Positions 48,201-55,624 of a DNA stretch of 64,000 nt are shown piece by piece. Origin of the DNA: JAUVKA01 sp964465145 (GTDB taxonomy: Bacteria; Bacteroidota; Bacteroidia; Bacteroidales; UBA12481); the NCBI GenBank assembly GCA_964465145.1, contig CAYXJR010000005.1, forward strand, positions 38,545 to 102,544, written 5' to 3'. The position numbers and the translations under genes are program-made. How positions within the stretch are numbered: position 1 is the stretch's first letter; each line of letters starts with the position of its first letter. Under the pieces are notes generated by a model. It was not told where the DNA came from. It worked only from the letters and a program-made list of their open reading frames with translations, and did no database searches.

Positions 48201-48227
48201 ATGAAGAGGGAGTATTTGGGGAGGTAG
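45210..48227 (+). CDS. Three-domain fusion: GH5-like glycosidase, metallophosphoesterase, sugar-phosphate isomerase-like TIM barrel
   Basis: The 1005-residue protein combines three modules that are normally separate. Residues ~20-362 are a GH5-like barrel with acid/base Glu203 (YNEP) and nucleophile Glu284 (NTEW). Residues ~366-735 are a calcineurin-type phosphoesterase with its Ig-like N-domain (VISHGPYLVDPAEDGMTVVW) and motifs VADLHGN, ILNGDIL, IRGNHE and NGHKHRY. Residues ~736-1005 are a xylose-isomerase-like barrel with candidate metal ligands Glu890, Asp919/His922, His943 and Glu983. Only the first module has a signal peptide. Both joins are in frame at places where a separate protein would begin with a signal peptide, so fusion by deletion between neighbouring genes is likely (inference); a genuine multifunctional enzyme is the alternative. 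Confidence 0.88.
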   Translation: MKPLINVLLLVIISVPAFNQVTQKNDEPASLRWTEEKANEWYDSQAWPCGFNYIPANAISYTEMWMPYCFDPGFIDKELALAEDIGFNVLRVVLPFVVWEHDPGDFKGRLSSFLKICDKRGIKVMFTLFDDCAFGSDEKLKNPWYGQQPEVLEGWYANGWTPSPGHDMVRDSTTWPRLEKYVKDVISSFRNDPRVWVWDLYNEPTNGGLGDISLPLVKKVIAWAREADPKQPLTIAQWNGNKALNEIIFANSDIIAFHNYSDAENLRNQLQDLKKHNRPIINTEWLNRGYNSLVSTCLPVFREYNAGCMHWGLVNGKTQTHLAWGWRPGMGVPEKYQHDLFSSDHKPFHNEEIALFRDYIDLMSLRQNLVISHGPYLVDPAEDGMTVVWFTNRNCVSWVEYSGDQNFGTFPSWGGYPEIAKSSHAGLIDANTKKHVIRIKTLEPGKTYRYRINSKEILQFDPYEVLYGETIVGEISEFTTLDPDAESFSFGVVADLHGNDEILNELNAVKPLDSFDLMILNGDILSWIGDEERIFSGFLDAAVEHFASEIPFVYIRGNHETRGPGARDVMSYFPHHSGPNYYSFRQGEVYFIVLDSGEDKPDDHPVYAGLVDFDEYRSEQAGWLKEEVQKLEFRNAGYRVVVSHMPLSKDSTKHGSYDIYKKWGPILNQANIDLMINGHKHRYSRSDKFDDGYNFSTVILGKEMIMDTQVTEDKLDISVIDTEGETVDAFTIEKSRPARADDWRLGTSVGSIDKLTKDQVDQLAKAGFTDMEIGIGRIQTREDLKILKERVKEVKEWLDEKNVNIWSIHIPYGRDIDISLIDESERILAIQEVSTIIKAVRELEPEKLVIHPSFEPLPEEEREKRLEACISSLPQLVELASKYNMGLAAECLPRTCLGNTSDEILSILTRVEGLEVCCDVNHLLQETPEEFINAVGSGITTLHISDYDGLDEKHWLPGQGIINWKNVLESLETARYNGPFMFESKGTFEEKAAVWEKMKREYLGR

Positions 48228-48254
48228 GGAATTGGGGAATTGGTAGCGGTATCC

Positions 48255-48555
48255 TTATGTCCCTTTAACAGCGTTTATTTTCCCCCACACATCGTTATGA
48301 AATACAATAGGAACAAATGAATTGTCTGGAGCTTCCCCCACTCTGATTATAACCAAATTTTCTCTCGGAACGATATCAATAAACTGACCATTTTCCCTCA
48401 TAGCAGCGAATAAATCAGATGGTGTATTTGTTGAAAAGGGAATATTAAATGAGGCTGAAATCCCGGGTAGAATAATTAATGATTTTCCATTTAACCAGGT
48501 TAAATAAGTCCTTTTTACTCTTTTGAGCCCCAAGGGGTAGGATGAAAAAAAGCAT
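48255..48555 (-). pseudogene. Serine hydrolase (class C beta-lactamase-like), interior deleted
   Basis: The 5' side (ATG at 48555) encodes a short signal peptide (MLFFILPLGAQ) that runs out of frame about 38 codons later. Another frame then encodes the C-terminal region of a beta-lactamase-like serine hydrolase: FSTNTPSDLFAAMRENGQFIDIVPRENLVIIRVGE. The SxxK, YxN and other catalytic boxes are all missing. Family members are 350-450 aa; about 100 codons remain. Same strand as corA but unrelated in function. Confidence 0.65.
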
Positions 48556-48616
48556 AGCAATTCTGAAATAAGGGTCTCTATAACATTCGATTTTTAAGTG
48601 TTGGATGCTAAATATA

Positions 48617-49546
48617 CTAAAACCACTGCCTTTTACGAAAAAGAAGAACCCCTAGAAATGATAAAAATAAAGAACCGAAAATTATTGTTGGCATTGCCCA
48701 TAATGACCCCTCCATGAAATTTGGCACATTCATACCAAAAATACTCACAATTAAGGTCGGGATCATCAGGATAATGGAAATGAGGGTAAGTTGTTTCATT
48801 ACCACGTTGAGATTGTTTGAAATCACCGAAGCGAAAGCATCCATCATGCCGCTTTGTATATCAGAATAGATCTGGGCCATTTCCAATGCCTGCTTATTTT
48901 CAATGAATGCGTCTTCTAGAATGTCCTCATTTATTTCCGATGTTATTTTCTTTGAATTACGGAGCCTTGCCAGGACTATTTCATTCGCTTTAATCGAAGT
49001 GATAAAATATACAAGGCATTTTTCCATTTTCAACAGCTTGTTCAGTTCCTTGTTCTTAATTGATTTCTCAAGGTCCTGTTCAATGGCGGCTGTCATCTGG
49101 TTTATCTGCTTTAAATACCTGAGGTACAGGCTCCCGGATCTTAAAAACAGTCGCAAAACGAAATTTATATTATCAGTTATCTGCCGGTAATGTTCCCTGA
49201 AGGGTGAAAACTGATCGATTGGCAAAACCTGGTTTTCCTGCATACATAATGTCAGTGTATGATTTTCGGTGATGAAAATACCAAGGGGGATTGTATGAAA
49301 GGGCACACCGTTATTTCTGATCTCAACAGGGATCCTTAAAATGATCAATGTCCAGTCGTCCTCGATCTCTATACGCGGCCTCTCATCAGCGTCCAGTATA
49401 TCGTTAATGGCATCAACCGGTAAACCAAAATCATCAGATAACCTTATGATTTCCGGGGGAGTAGGGGTGGTGACATTTATCCAGCAGCCTTTTTCCGGCC
49501 CGGTAATTTCACTATATCCACCAAATGTTTTGAAGATTTTAATCAT
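48617..49546 (-). CDS. corA: CorA-family magnesium/divalent cation transporter
   Basis: The protein has the CorA cytoplasmic funnel (CWINVTTPTPPEIIRLSDDF, ILDADERPRIEIEDDWTLIILRIP), a long stalk helix, and two C-terminal membrane helices with the selectivity motif GMN in VSIFGMNVPNF. I prefer the second ATG (49546): the AAGGAGG at 49554-49560 is 7 nt from it but only 1 nt from the first ATG (49552). The preceding 94 nt form an unusual structured leader, and its last hairpin covers this ribosome-binding site. Confidence 0.93.
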   Translation of the reverse strand: MIKIFKTFGGYSEITGPEKGCWINVTTPTPPEIIRLSDDFGLPVDAINDILDADERPRIEIEDDWTLIILRIPVEIRNNGVPFHTIPLGIFITENHTLTLCMQENQVLPIDQFSPFREHYRQITDNINFVLRLFLRSGSLYLRYLKQINQMTAAIEQDLEKSIKNKELNKLLKMEKCLVYFITSIKANEIVLARLRNSKKITSEINEDILEDAFIENKQALEMAQIYSDIQSGMMDAFASVISNNLNVVMKQLTLISIILMIPTLIVSIFGMNVPNFMEGSLWAMPTIIFGSLFLSFLGVLLFRKRQWF

Positions 49547-49551
49547 GATCA

Positions 49552-49645
49552 TGCCTCCTTACATTTTTGTCTGTAAGGAAACAAGCGCTGCCCTTACAGA
49601 AGTGTTAGTACTTTGTTTTTTCGATGATAAGGGCCTTCGTCCATT
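49552..49645 (-). promoter_or_regulatory. Candidate structured leader RNA (riboswitch-like) of corA, copy 1
   Basis: On the minus strand three stems compete. Stem A pairs GCCCTTA (49628-49634) with TAAGGGC (49590-49596). Stem B pairs TCTGTAAGG (49592-49600) with CCTTACAGA (49570-49578), 9 bp perfect. Stem C pairs CCTTACA (49572-49578) with TGTAAGG (49557-49563), which includes part of the AAGGAGG ribosome-binding site. Stem B is incompatible with both A and C. So A plus C would hide the ribosome-binding site, while B would free it. The whole element recurs at 52395-52488. A metal or Mg2+ response is a guess from the downstream gene; it is not a known class that I recognise. Confidence 0.55.
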
Positions 49646-49668
49646 ATTTTAATATTAATTTTCGTTTG

Positions 49669-49676
49669 CAAAAGTA
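49669..49676 (-). promoter_or_regulatory. Bacteroidota-type -7 box of the corA leader
   Basis: The minus strand reads TACTTTTG followed by C, matching TAnnTTTG, 23 bp upstream of the leader repeat. Copy 2 has TACTTCTGC at exactly the same offset (52512-52519), so the duplicated unit seems to include its promoter. Confidence 0.5.
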
Positions 49677-49855
49677 GTTTTATTCATGGAATATACTACA
49701 ATTTTTCCTTTTCCATATTTGTCGAAGATTCAATAGGCAGCCTGCTCTCTCCATGGTTGGCACTTGAGTTGAAAAAATACGAAATAATAATAAATCTCTT
49801 AAAGAATGAATAATTATGTGTTGCACAGGTTCGCAGCTATACGACTTTTTGTATT

Positions 49856-50713
49856 TTAATCGCAGATATCATTCAGCTCCTGCAGCAGAGCATCCTGTTT
49901 CTTTTTAGATAATTCCAAGGAAGCCAGAATTTCTTTGTTGTTCCATAATTGAGAGCAGGTGACCACGCCCTGGTTCAGCAGGACCTGTTTTTCCTTTTTG
50001 CTGATCTTGCTCAATATTGTCAGCGGGTATATTCTCTCCCTTTCAATAAGGTCTTTCAGGCCATTACCGGCAGGAAAGTCCCATCCCATAAGTTTAAGCC
50101 CGCTGCAATGTCCAAACTGGACTGAGTCGGAAGTGAGGCGGGTATTGGTGACCACCCATCCAATAAAGGAAAAGCCCTGATATTCAGGCATATCTTTCCT
50201 TTTACGAATAATATCGTCTATACGTGAATGAACATAAAGGGGGACCTGTACACTTACCTGCTTCCCCTGGAACTGGTGATATTTGCACTCAACAAGGATT
50301 TGTTTATCCGCCCGTGTTGCAATCACATCTATCTCATGTGTAACACAATGCCCTTCAATTATTTGTCCGACGCTGACCTGATAGCCCTGTTTTTCAAATA
50401 TTATACCCACGAGATGTTCAAATGGATATCCAGTAGGCCCGAGCTCCATGATTGCCTGTTTGAGTTTGTACCTCAGGGCAGGCACGGTTTTTTTGCGGCT
50501 CAAAAGGGAAAAGGCCCGTGTATATATTTTTTTCGTGGTAACGCCATCATAGGCCCAGCTCATTATGTCGGCAACAATCTCATCTATGATGTCATTTCCT
50601 GCTCCCGCATTTCGCAGGGAGCCTTCCAGTTTTTCTATCTTAAAAGCCTCTTTTTCCCCGGAAGCTTTTGTGACCAGAATTATGTTCGTAGTTTCCGGTT
50701 TTAGGTTCGTCAT
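49856..50713 (-). CDS. ATP-cone domain plus Mrr-like PD-(D/E)xK nuclease protein
   Basis: The 285-residue protein joins an N-terminal ATP-cone (about residues 10-92; VTKASGEKEAFKIEKLEGSLRNAGA) to an Mrr-like nuclease fold (about 97-210) with Asp129, Glu142 and Lys144 in HEIDVIATRADKQILVECKYHQ. A helical tail with a helix-hairpin-like SKKEKQVLLNQGVVTCSQLW follows. ATP-cone/restriction-endonuclease fusions are known in Bacteroidota but uncharacterised; nucleotide-gated DNA cleavage or repair is plausible. No methylase is nearby, so not a standard restriction system. It lies 33 nt downstream of the MFS gene. Confidence 0.87.
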   Translation of the reverse strand: MTNLKPETTNIILVTKASGEKEAFKIEKLEGSLRNAGAGNDIIDEIVADIMSWAYDGVTTKKIYTRAFSLLSRKKTVPALRYKLKQAIMELGPTGYPFEHLVGIIFEKQGYQVSVGQIIEGHCVTHEIDVIATRADKQILVECKYHQFQGKQVSVQVPLYVHSRIDDIIRKRKDMPEYQGFSFIGWVVTNTRLTSDSVQFGHCSGLKLMGWDFPAGNGLKDLIERERIYPLTILSKISKKEKQVLLNQGVVTCSQLWNNKEILASLELSKKKQDALLQELNDICD

Positions 50714-50746
50714 TCAGGCTGTATTAATAATTTTCTAAAATCAAAA

Positions 50747-52129
50747 TTATATATCTCTGTTGAGTTTTCCCCTGTTGAAGGAGAAATAAATTCCGGCAAT
50801 GCTGATAATGGAGAAACTGATGAAACCCCATTTGATAACCTTCAGGAATAGCTGATCCGGTGCATCTTCAACCGACTGATTACCAAGTATCCCGGCAAAG
50901 AAAAGCGTGGCAAGCGTCATGCTGGTTATTTGCCCTATAACCCTCATGGTAGCTGCGGAGCCTGAAGCCAGGCCATACTGCGTTTTATTGACTGAGCTCA
51001 TGATGGTGTTCATGTTCGGAGAAGAGAAAAGAGCAAATCCAAGTCCCAGCCACAGGAGGATCGATACAATGAGCCCAATTGGGGTTGATGCATTGAGAAA
51101 TGCGAGGGAGGCTAGCCCAATGGTGCACATGGTCATTCCCAAAGTGGTAAGGTAGCGAGGCTGGATGTGATCCGAAAGCCTTCCGGCCACCGGGGAAAAA
51201 ATAGCCATCATCGCAGGCTGGGCAACCAATATCATTCCTGCATCGCGGGGAGACAGCACCTTTATCTTCTGGAGGTAAAGGCTAAGCAAAAATACGATGG
51301 CGAAGGTAGCACTGTAATTGATTAGTGCTGCGAGGTTTGAATAGGCAAACAGCCGGTTATGTGTAAACAACTTTGTATCAATGACAGGCATTGCCGACCT
51401 GTTCTCCAGCGCCCAGAAAATAATGAGGGCCAGGGTACCGCCACCCATCATTAACCAGCCGGATAATCCAGGTATTTGTGAAGATCCATAAACAAGGGCA
51501 ACAAGCCCGATCATATAGAAAATTGTACCTTTAAAATCTATTTTTTTACTCTTGATTTCAGATGTGGTATCCTGTCCCAGAAAAAGGAAAGCAATGATTG
51601 TTGTGATTAATCCCAAGGCTGAAGCTGTAAAAAATATGGACCTCCAACCGACATATTGTGTCAAAAGGCCGCCTGCGAAAGGGCCGAAAGCAAGCCCAAG
51701 ATAAACGGCCGACACAGATATTCCCAAAACCCTTCCCCTGTGCTGGGGCAAAAATGCCGATACAAGTATGGCAGGCCCGGTGGTACTGGTGAATGCCGCT
51801 CCGATCCCCTGAATATAACGGAAAAATATAAGCCAGAACCCTGATCCGGCTATGCCGGACACCAATGAGGCAAGGGTAAACATAATAACCCCGAGTTTAA
51901 AAATCCGCCTGATGCCGGTGAGATCGCCCCAGCGGCCTACCGGAAGCAAAAACATGGCAGTTGCAAGAAGGAAGGAGGTCAGCACCCAGCTCAGAGTCAC
52001 CGCATCGAGGTTGAAACTTTTTTCGATGGCAGGCAATGCAATGTTTACTGAGGAAATAAGAAAGGTTCCCATAAATGAGGTGACTGCCACGATGGCTACG
52101 ATGGATATTTGCTTTTTCGTCCAGATCAT
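50747..52129 (-). CDS. MFS transporter, DHA2 (EmrB/QacA) type
   Basis: The 460-residue protein has the DHA2 motifs: SSVNIALPAIEKSFN with TM1 Asn, WVLTSFLLATAMFLLPVGRWGDLTGIRRIFKLG (motif A), IQGIGAAFTSTTGPAILV, RGRVLGISVSAVYLGLAFGPFAGGLL (motif C region), then eight more membrane helices. It is predicted to export drugs or metabolites using the proton gradient. It is preceded by a GGAGGA ribosome-binding site and a strong -7 box. Confidence 0.92.
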   Translation of the reverse strand: MIWTKKQISIVAIVAVTSFMGTFLISSVNIALPAIEKSFNLDAVTLSWVLTSFLLATAMFLLPVGRWGDLTGIRRIFKLGVIMFTLASLVSGIAGSGFWLIFFRYIQGIGAAFTSTTGPAILVSAFLPQHRGRVLGISVSAVYLGLAFGPFAGGLLTQYVGWRSIFFTASALGLITTIIAFLFLGQDTTSEIKSKKIDFKGTIFYMIGLVALVYGSSQIPGLSGWLMMGGGTLALIIFWALENRSAMPVIDTKLFTHNRLFAYSNLAALINYSATFAIVFLLSLYLQKIKVLSPRDAGMILVAQPAMMAIFSPVAGRLSDHIQPRYLTTLGMTMCTIGLASLAFLNASTPIGLIVSILLWLGLGFALFSSPNMNTIMSSVNKTQYGLASGSAATMRVIGQITSMTLATLFFAGILGNQSVEDAPDQLFLKVIKWGFISFSIISIAGIYFSFNRGKLNRDI

Positions 52130-52157
52130 AATTTCCTCCGGGATAAATTTTAACTGT

Positions 52158-52165
52158 CAAAGGTA
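52158..52165 (-). promoter_or_regulatory. Bacteroidota-type -7 box before the MFS gene
   Basis: The minus strand reads TACCTTTG, a full TAnnTTTG match, 28 nt before the ATG. A GGAGGA ribosome-binding site lies 6 nt before the start codon, rare among the genes here. Confidence 0.55.
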
Positions 52166-52211
52166 ATATTTATCCTTTCTTTGAAATCCCTGACCCTGAA
52201 CAAAAAGATAC

Positions 52212-52391
52212 TCAAAAATCCTGTTTGCCGGGATCTTCCGGGGCAATCCACAGGTCGTGTTGGTCGCCATAGGGTGCATTACGCCTGACAAAGATTTTGC
52301 CGCCGTCTTTGTTTTTTTTGTATGAAACGTTAAGGACATATACTTGTTCGGCATCCCGGGTGTCGGCACAGCTGCGGCCGCCCCTGAATGG
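52212..52391 (-). pseudogene. VPS10/sortilin-type BNR-repeat protein fragment
   Basis: A short frame contains YVLNVSYKKNKDGGKIFVRRN followed directly by APYGDQHDLWIAPEDP, which matches one blade of the large (1000-aa class) VPS10/BNR exported beta-propeller proteins. Nothing else of the gene is present. It lies right after copy 2 of the corA leader element, as if an expressed gene was collapsed onto its leader. Confidence 0.6.
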
Positions 52392-52394
52392 GCC

Positions 52395-52488
52395 TGCCTC
52401 CTTACATTTTTGTCTGTAAGGAAACAAGCGCTGTCCTTACAGAAGTGTTAGCACTTTGTTTTTTCGATGATAAGGGCCTTCGTCCATT
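52395..52488 (-). promoter_or_regulatory. Candidate structured leader RNA, copy 2
   Basis: This is 92/94 identical to 49552-49645, at an offset of exactly 2843 bp. The two changes are minus-strand G to A within stem A (so stem A loses one pair) and one loop base; the 9-bp stem B is intact. It precedes a VPS10-like fragment rather than a transporter gene. Confidence 0.55.
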
Positions 52489-52555
52489 GTCATTTCAATT
52501 AAATTTCACTGCAGAAGTAGTATATTAAATCCGACTTTGTCACTCAGAATAAACT

Positions 52556-54175
52556 TTATTGGTTTTTATTCTCTGAAGCTGCATGGCTGCCTTTAATATC
52601 ATCAAAAATCCACTTAAGTTCTGGATCATTCCCCTCAATTCTATCCTGCAAAGTCGGCTTGATTTCGATATCCGGAAAAATGTCCCGCCCATAGATGTCA
52701 GGTTTGTAAAAGGGCTGAACAAGGGCCAATCCGAAGGAATGGAAAAGTTACGACTTAGGAAGAATAAAAGCTGCTATTTTCCCTGCCACAGTGCCATTGG
52801 CAGCACCCCCGGTTTCTTCACCTACAAAAAAAGCCCTTTTTGAACCCTTTAAATTGGATGCCAGTAAACAAGAGGCCGAGAAAGTTCCCCCATTGATCAG
52901 AACATACACTTTGCCCTTGAAGGAGTTTGGTTTCGAAGAGCTGGATAAAGATTCCGGGAATGGAATATAGTACCGGTTATCGTCCCCTTTTTGAACCATT
53001 GAGGCAAGCATCCCCCTGGATAATAATTCAAATGGATATAATAAGGCTAGAAACACTTTGGCAACCAGTGGGTTCCCTTTGAAATACTTTGCATGTAAAA
53101 TACTAGTTTCAGATGTGACTTCAGATTTATCGATAAAAATAAAACTGGTGTCGACTAAATGGGAGAATAAGCATCTGGTTTCACCCAGTTCCCCTCCAGG
53201 GTTATCCCGCAAATCGATAATGAGATTTTCGGTTTTCAACGAATCCAGTTGTCGGAACACATTGGAATAAAACCTATTGTAAATCCCATCGTAAAAATTT
53301 TCTATTTTCAGGATAGCGGTCGTACTGTCAGAATTGGAAAAAATAAGGTCCTTGCTGTTGGTTGCGTCAAAAAAGCCGTGGCCTCGCCCTTTTTTAGTTT
53401 TACCTGACTTATTTTTTGCGCCTCCTTCTATAGCTCCCTGCCCTGTTGTTATTGAATCCTTTATTGGAGCACTGGTTACCTTTTCTTTAAGGCAGATTGT
53501 TTGTATTGTGTCGTTATATTTTAACTGGCAAAAAACACTGTCGGTAATATCATAATTCATATAGAAAAAGTCTGGGAAACCCTTGCTCAGCCTCCTGTCG
53601 GTATAGGTCCGGTTATATCCATCCGATGCGAAAGTATTTCTGTATTTTGAAATGAAATCATCGGGCTTGAAATGATTCACAGATACGACCTCAGTGCCAG
53701 GTTTAATGTTCATATCACCCGATACATTCTTTACAACATAAAGTTTATCGTCAAACATTTCATAATCAAATTGGTACAAGGATGCACCTCTGTTTTCAGC
53801 CTGTGTGAAAATATCCTTAAAACTCACTCTCTCAATCTTTGGCTGCAATCTCGTGTGCCCTTGTTTTATGGAAGAAATTACAGGGCTGAGTTTAAAGTAG
53901 AAATCACCGCTTGTCATTGGAGCAGTCAGGGATGATTTCAGACTGTCGAATTTATAATCCAGGTCTTCTTTGCTTATATACCAGTATAGACGTGGGTGGA
54001 GTTTTTGCAGTTTTTTATACGCAAAATCGACATCAGATTTTAGCTGTTCCACCCCTTTAAGGTCATAATTATGGGTCAGGTTTTTATTGGAAACGCAAGC
54101 CCCAAACAATGAGGCAAAGAATAATATTATCAGTGCTTGTTTCAGTATCGTTTTATTTATTGGTTTTTTAATCAA
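52556..54175 (-). pseudogene. S41-family peptidase with premature in-frame stop
   Basis: The lipoprotein (LFGAC) carries an S41 tail-specific-protease-like domain: NLIIDLRDNPGGELGE and the catalytic serine in INGGTFSASCLLASNLK, then VGEETGGAANGTVAG. An in-frame TAA at 52748-52750 ends it after residue 475. The same frame continues open for 63 codons (FGLALVQPFYKPDIYGRDIF, IEIKPTLQDRI) to a second stop at 52556, giving a normal C-terminus. The stop falls at a position where a Lys or Gln codon would fit. The start is TTG, with no ATG in frame. Confidence 0.8.
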
Positions 54176-54215
54176 ACTATCTCAGGGGAAAGAGCAGAGT
54201 CAATTAAAAGGATTG

Positions 54216-55502
54216 CTATTTTACCCAGGCAATTATTTCCTTAATGCCTTGAATAACAGAAAAGCAGCAATTATCAGCAAAATCTTCGGGAAGGTCCTCG
54301 CTAATGGGAATTGTTTCACTCATTGCCAGGGATTTTGAACCATCAAAATTAACAAAGGCAAGGCGGGCGGTTAATTCTTCAGGAGGGCGTTGAAATGCCT
54401 CGCCGGGCAATATTGCAACACCCGTATCTTCGAGTAATTTTTCGCAAAGCACCCTACTGCCGGTTATTCCTTTCTCTTTAAGTTTTTCAGTTAATGGCGA
54501 AAAATCCAGGAAAAGATAAAATGCCCCGTCAGGGGAATGAACCAGTATTCCTGCTTCGCGCAGTATCTCAACAATAATGTTACACAAATGTGAAAGAATG
54601 CGCCTCACCTGCCACAGGTATCTCTCAATTAATATTCCGCCTTTAAAGGCCCTTACAGCAGCATATTGGATGGGAGCACTCACCGATGTATATGTTTCGC
54701 TGGCTACAGAAGCCATGGCATTGATCAGCCAGTCGAAATTTGACGGAAAAGCAAAAGTACCCAAGCGCCATCCTCCGGCTCCGCACCATTTTGAAATCCC
54801 TGAGCTGATAATGGTTCCCTCAGGATAAAACCGTGCGATTGAAATGTGATTTCCTTTGTAATGGAGCTGTCCGTAAATTTCATCAGAGAGAATTATCATT
54901 TCATGTTTTTTTGCAATATCAGCTATCTTGACAAGTTCCTCCTTTTTATATGTTCCTCCATCAGGATTCGACGGATAATTAAGAATCAACAAGCGGGGCT
55001 TAAAATAATCGTTCTCGGCTAAAAGAAAATCATTTAGTTTCTTGTGGCTTAATCGCCATTTATCCTCATAAGAAGTATGGATCAGCCTGATATTCCTTCC
55101 AATGATCTTTGCCTGAGGTGCATAGGACACCCAGCATGGTGTTGGCAGGATAATGTCGCCGTAGTAAACCATCAATAATATGAACATCAGTTCTTTGGAT
55201 CCCGGCCCAATAAGGACATTATTTGATTTAATATCTACGTTGTCTTTTTGCCGGTGAAAGTGGGCCACGGCCTGACGCAGCGCTTCCAGCCCTTTAACTG
55301 GAAGGTAATCTTTTTCATGCGCATGCATCTTCAGGGTTTCAACAACCGGAACGGGTACTGGAAAAGGCGACTGGCCCAAGCCCATGTAATATATCGTCCT
55401 GCCGTTGTTGCGTAGTTTTTTGCTTAACTCATTTATTGCTAATGTAGGAGACTGATTGATCCCCCGGATATTTAAATTAAGGCTGATATGTCTGTTTTCC
55501 AT
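54216..55502 (-). CDS. Class I/II PLP-dependent aminotransferase
   Basis: The 428-residue protein has the aspartate-aminotransferase-fold pattern: GLGQSPFPVPVPVVETL, YLPVKGLEALRQAVAHF, GPGSKELMFILLM, ILNYPSNPDGGTY, SDEIYGQL, and the Schiff-base Lys in SSGISKWCGAGGWRLG with the phosphate Arg. It transfers amino groups between amino and keto acids; the substrate is not visible. It precedes the S41 relic on the same strand and may be independent. Confidence 0.92.
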   Translation of the reverse strand: MENRHISLNLNIRGINQSPTLAINELSKKLRNNGRTIYYMGLGQSPFPVPVPVVETLKMHAHEKDYLPVKGLEALRQAVAHFHRQKDNVDIKSNNVLIGPGSKELMFILLMVYYGDIILPTPCWVSYAPQAKIIGRNIRLIHTSYEDKWRLSHKKLNDFLLAENDYFKPRLLILNYPSNPDGGTYKKEELVKIADIAKKHEMIILSDEIYGQLHYKGNHISIARFYPEGTIISSGISKWCGAGGWRLGTFAFPSNFDWLINAMASVASETYTSVSAPIQYAAVRAFKGGILIERYLWQVRRILSHLCNIIVEILREAGILVHSPDGAFYLFLDFSPLTEKLKEKGITGSRVLCEKLLEDTGVAILPGEAFQRPPEELTARLAFVNFDGSKSLAMSETIPISEDLPEDFADNCCFSVIQGIKEIIAWVK

Positions 55503-55624
55503 GATGTTATATATTAAGCAGATTTACACCGCATTATCCTTTGCGATAAGCTTTGTCATGTATTCCGTTTCTTCTTTTTTTAGGCTTGGGTTCAGGAAGC
55601 TCCCCGACAGTAATTCTTATCAGT

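Noticed and set aside
49856..50713. ATP-cone/Mrr protein as a restriction-modification system
   Set aside because: No methyltransferase or specificity gene nearby, and this fusion type occurs alone in Bacteroidota.
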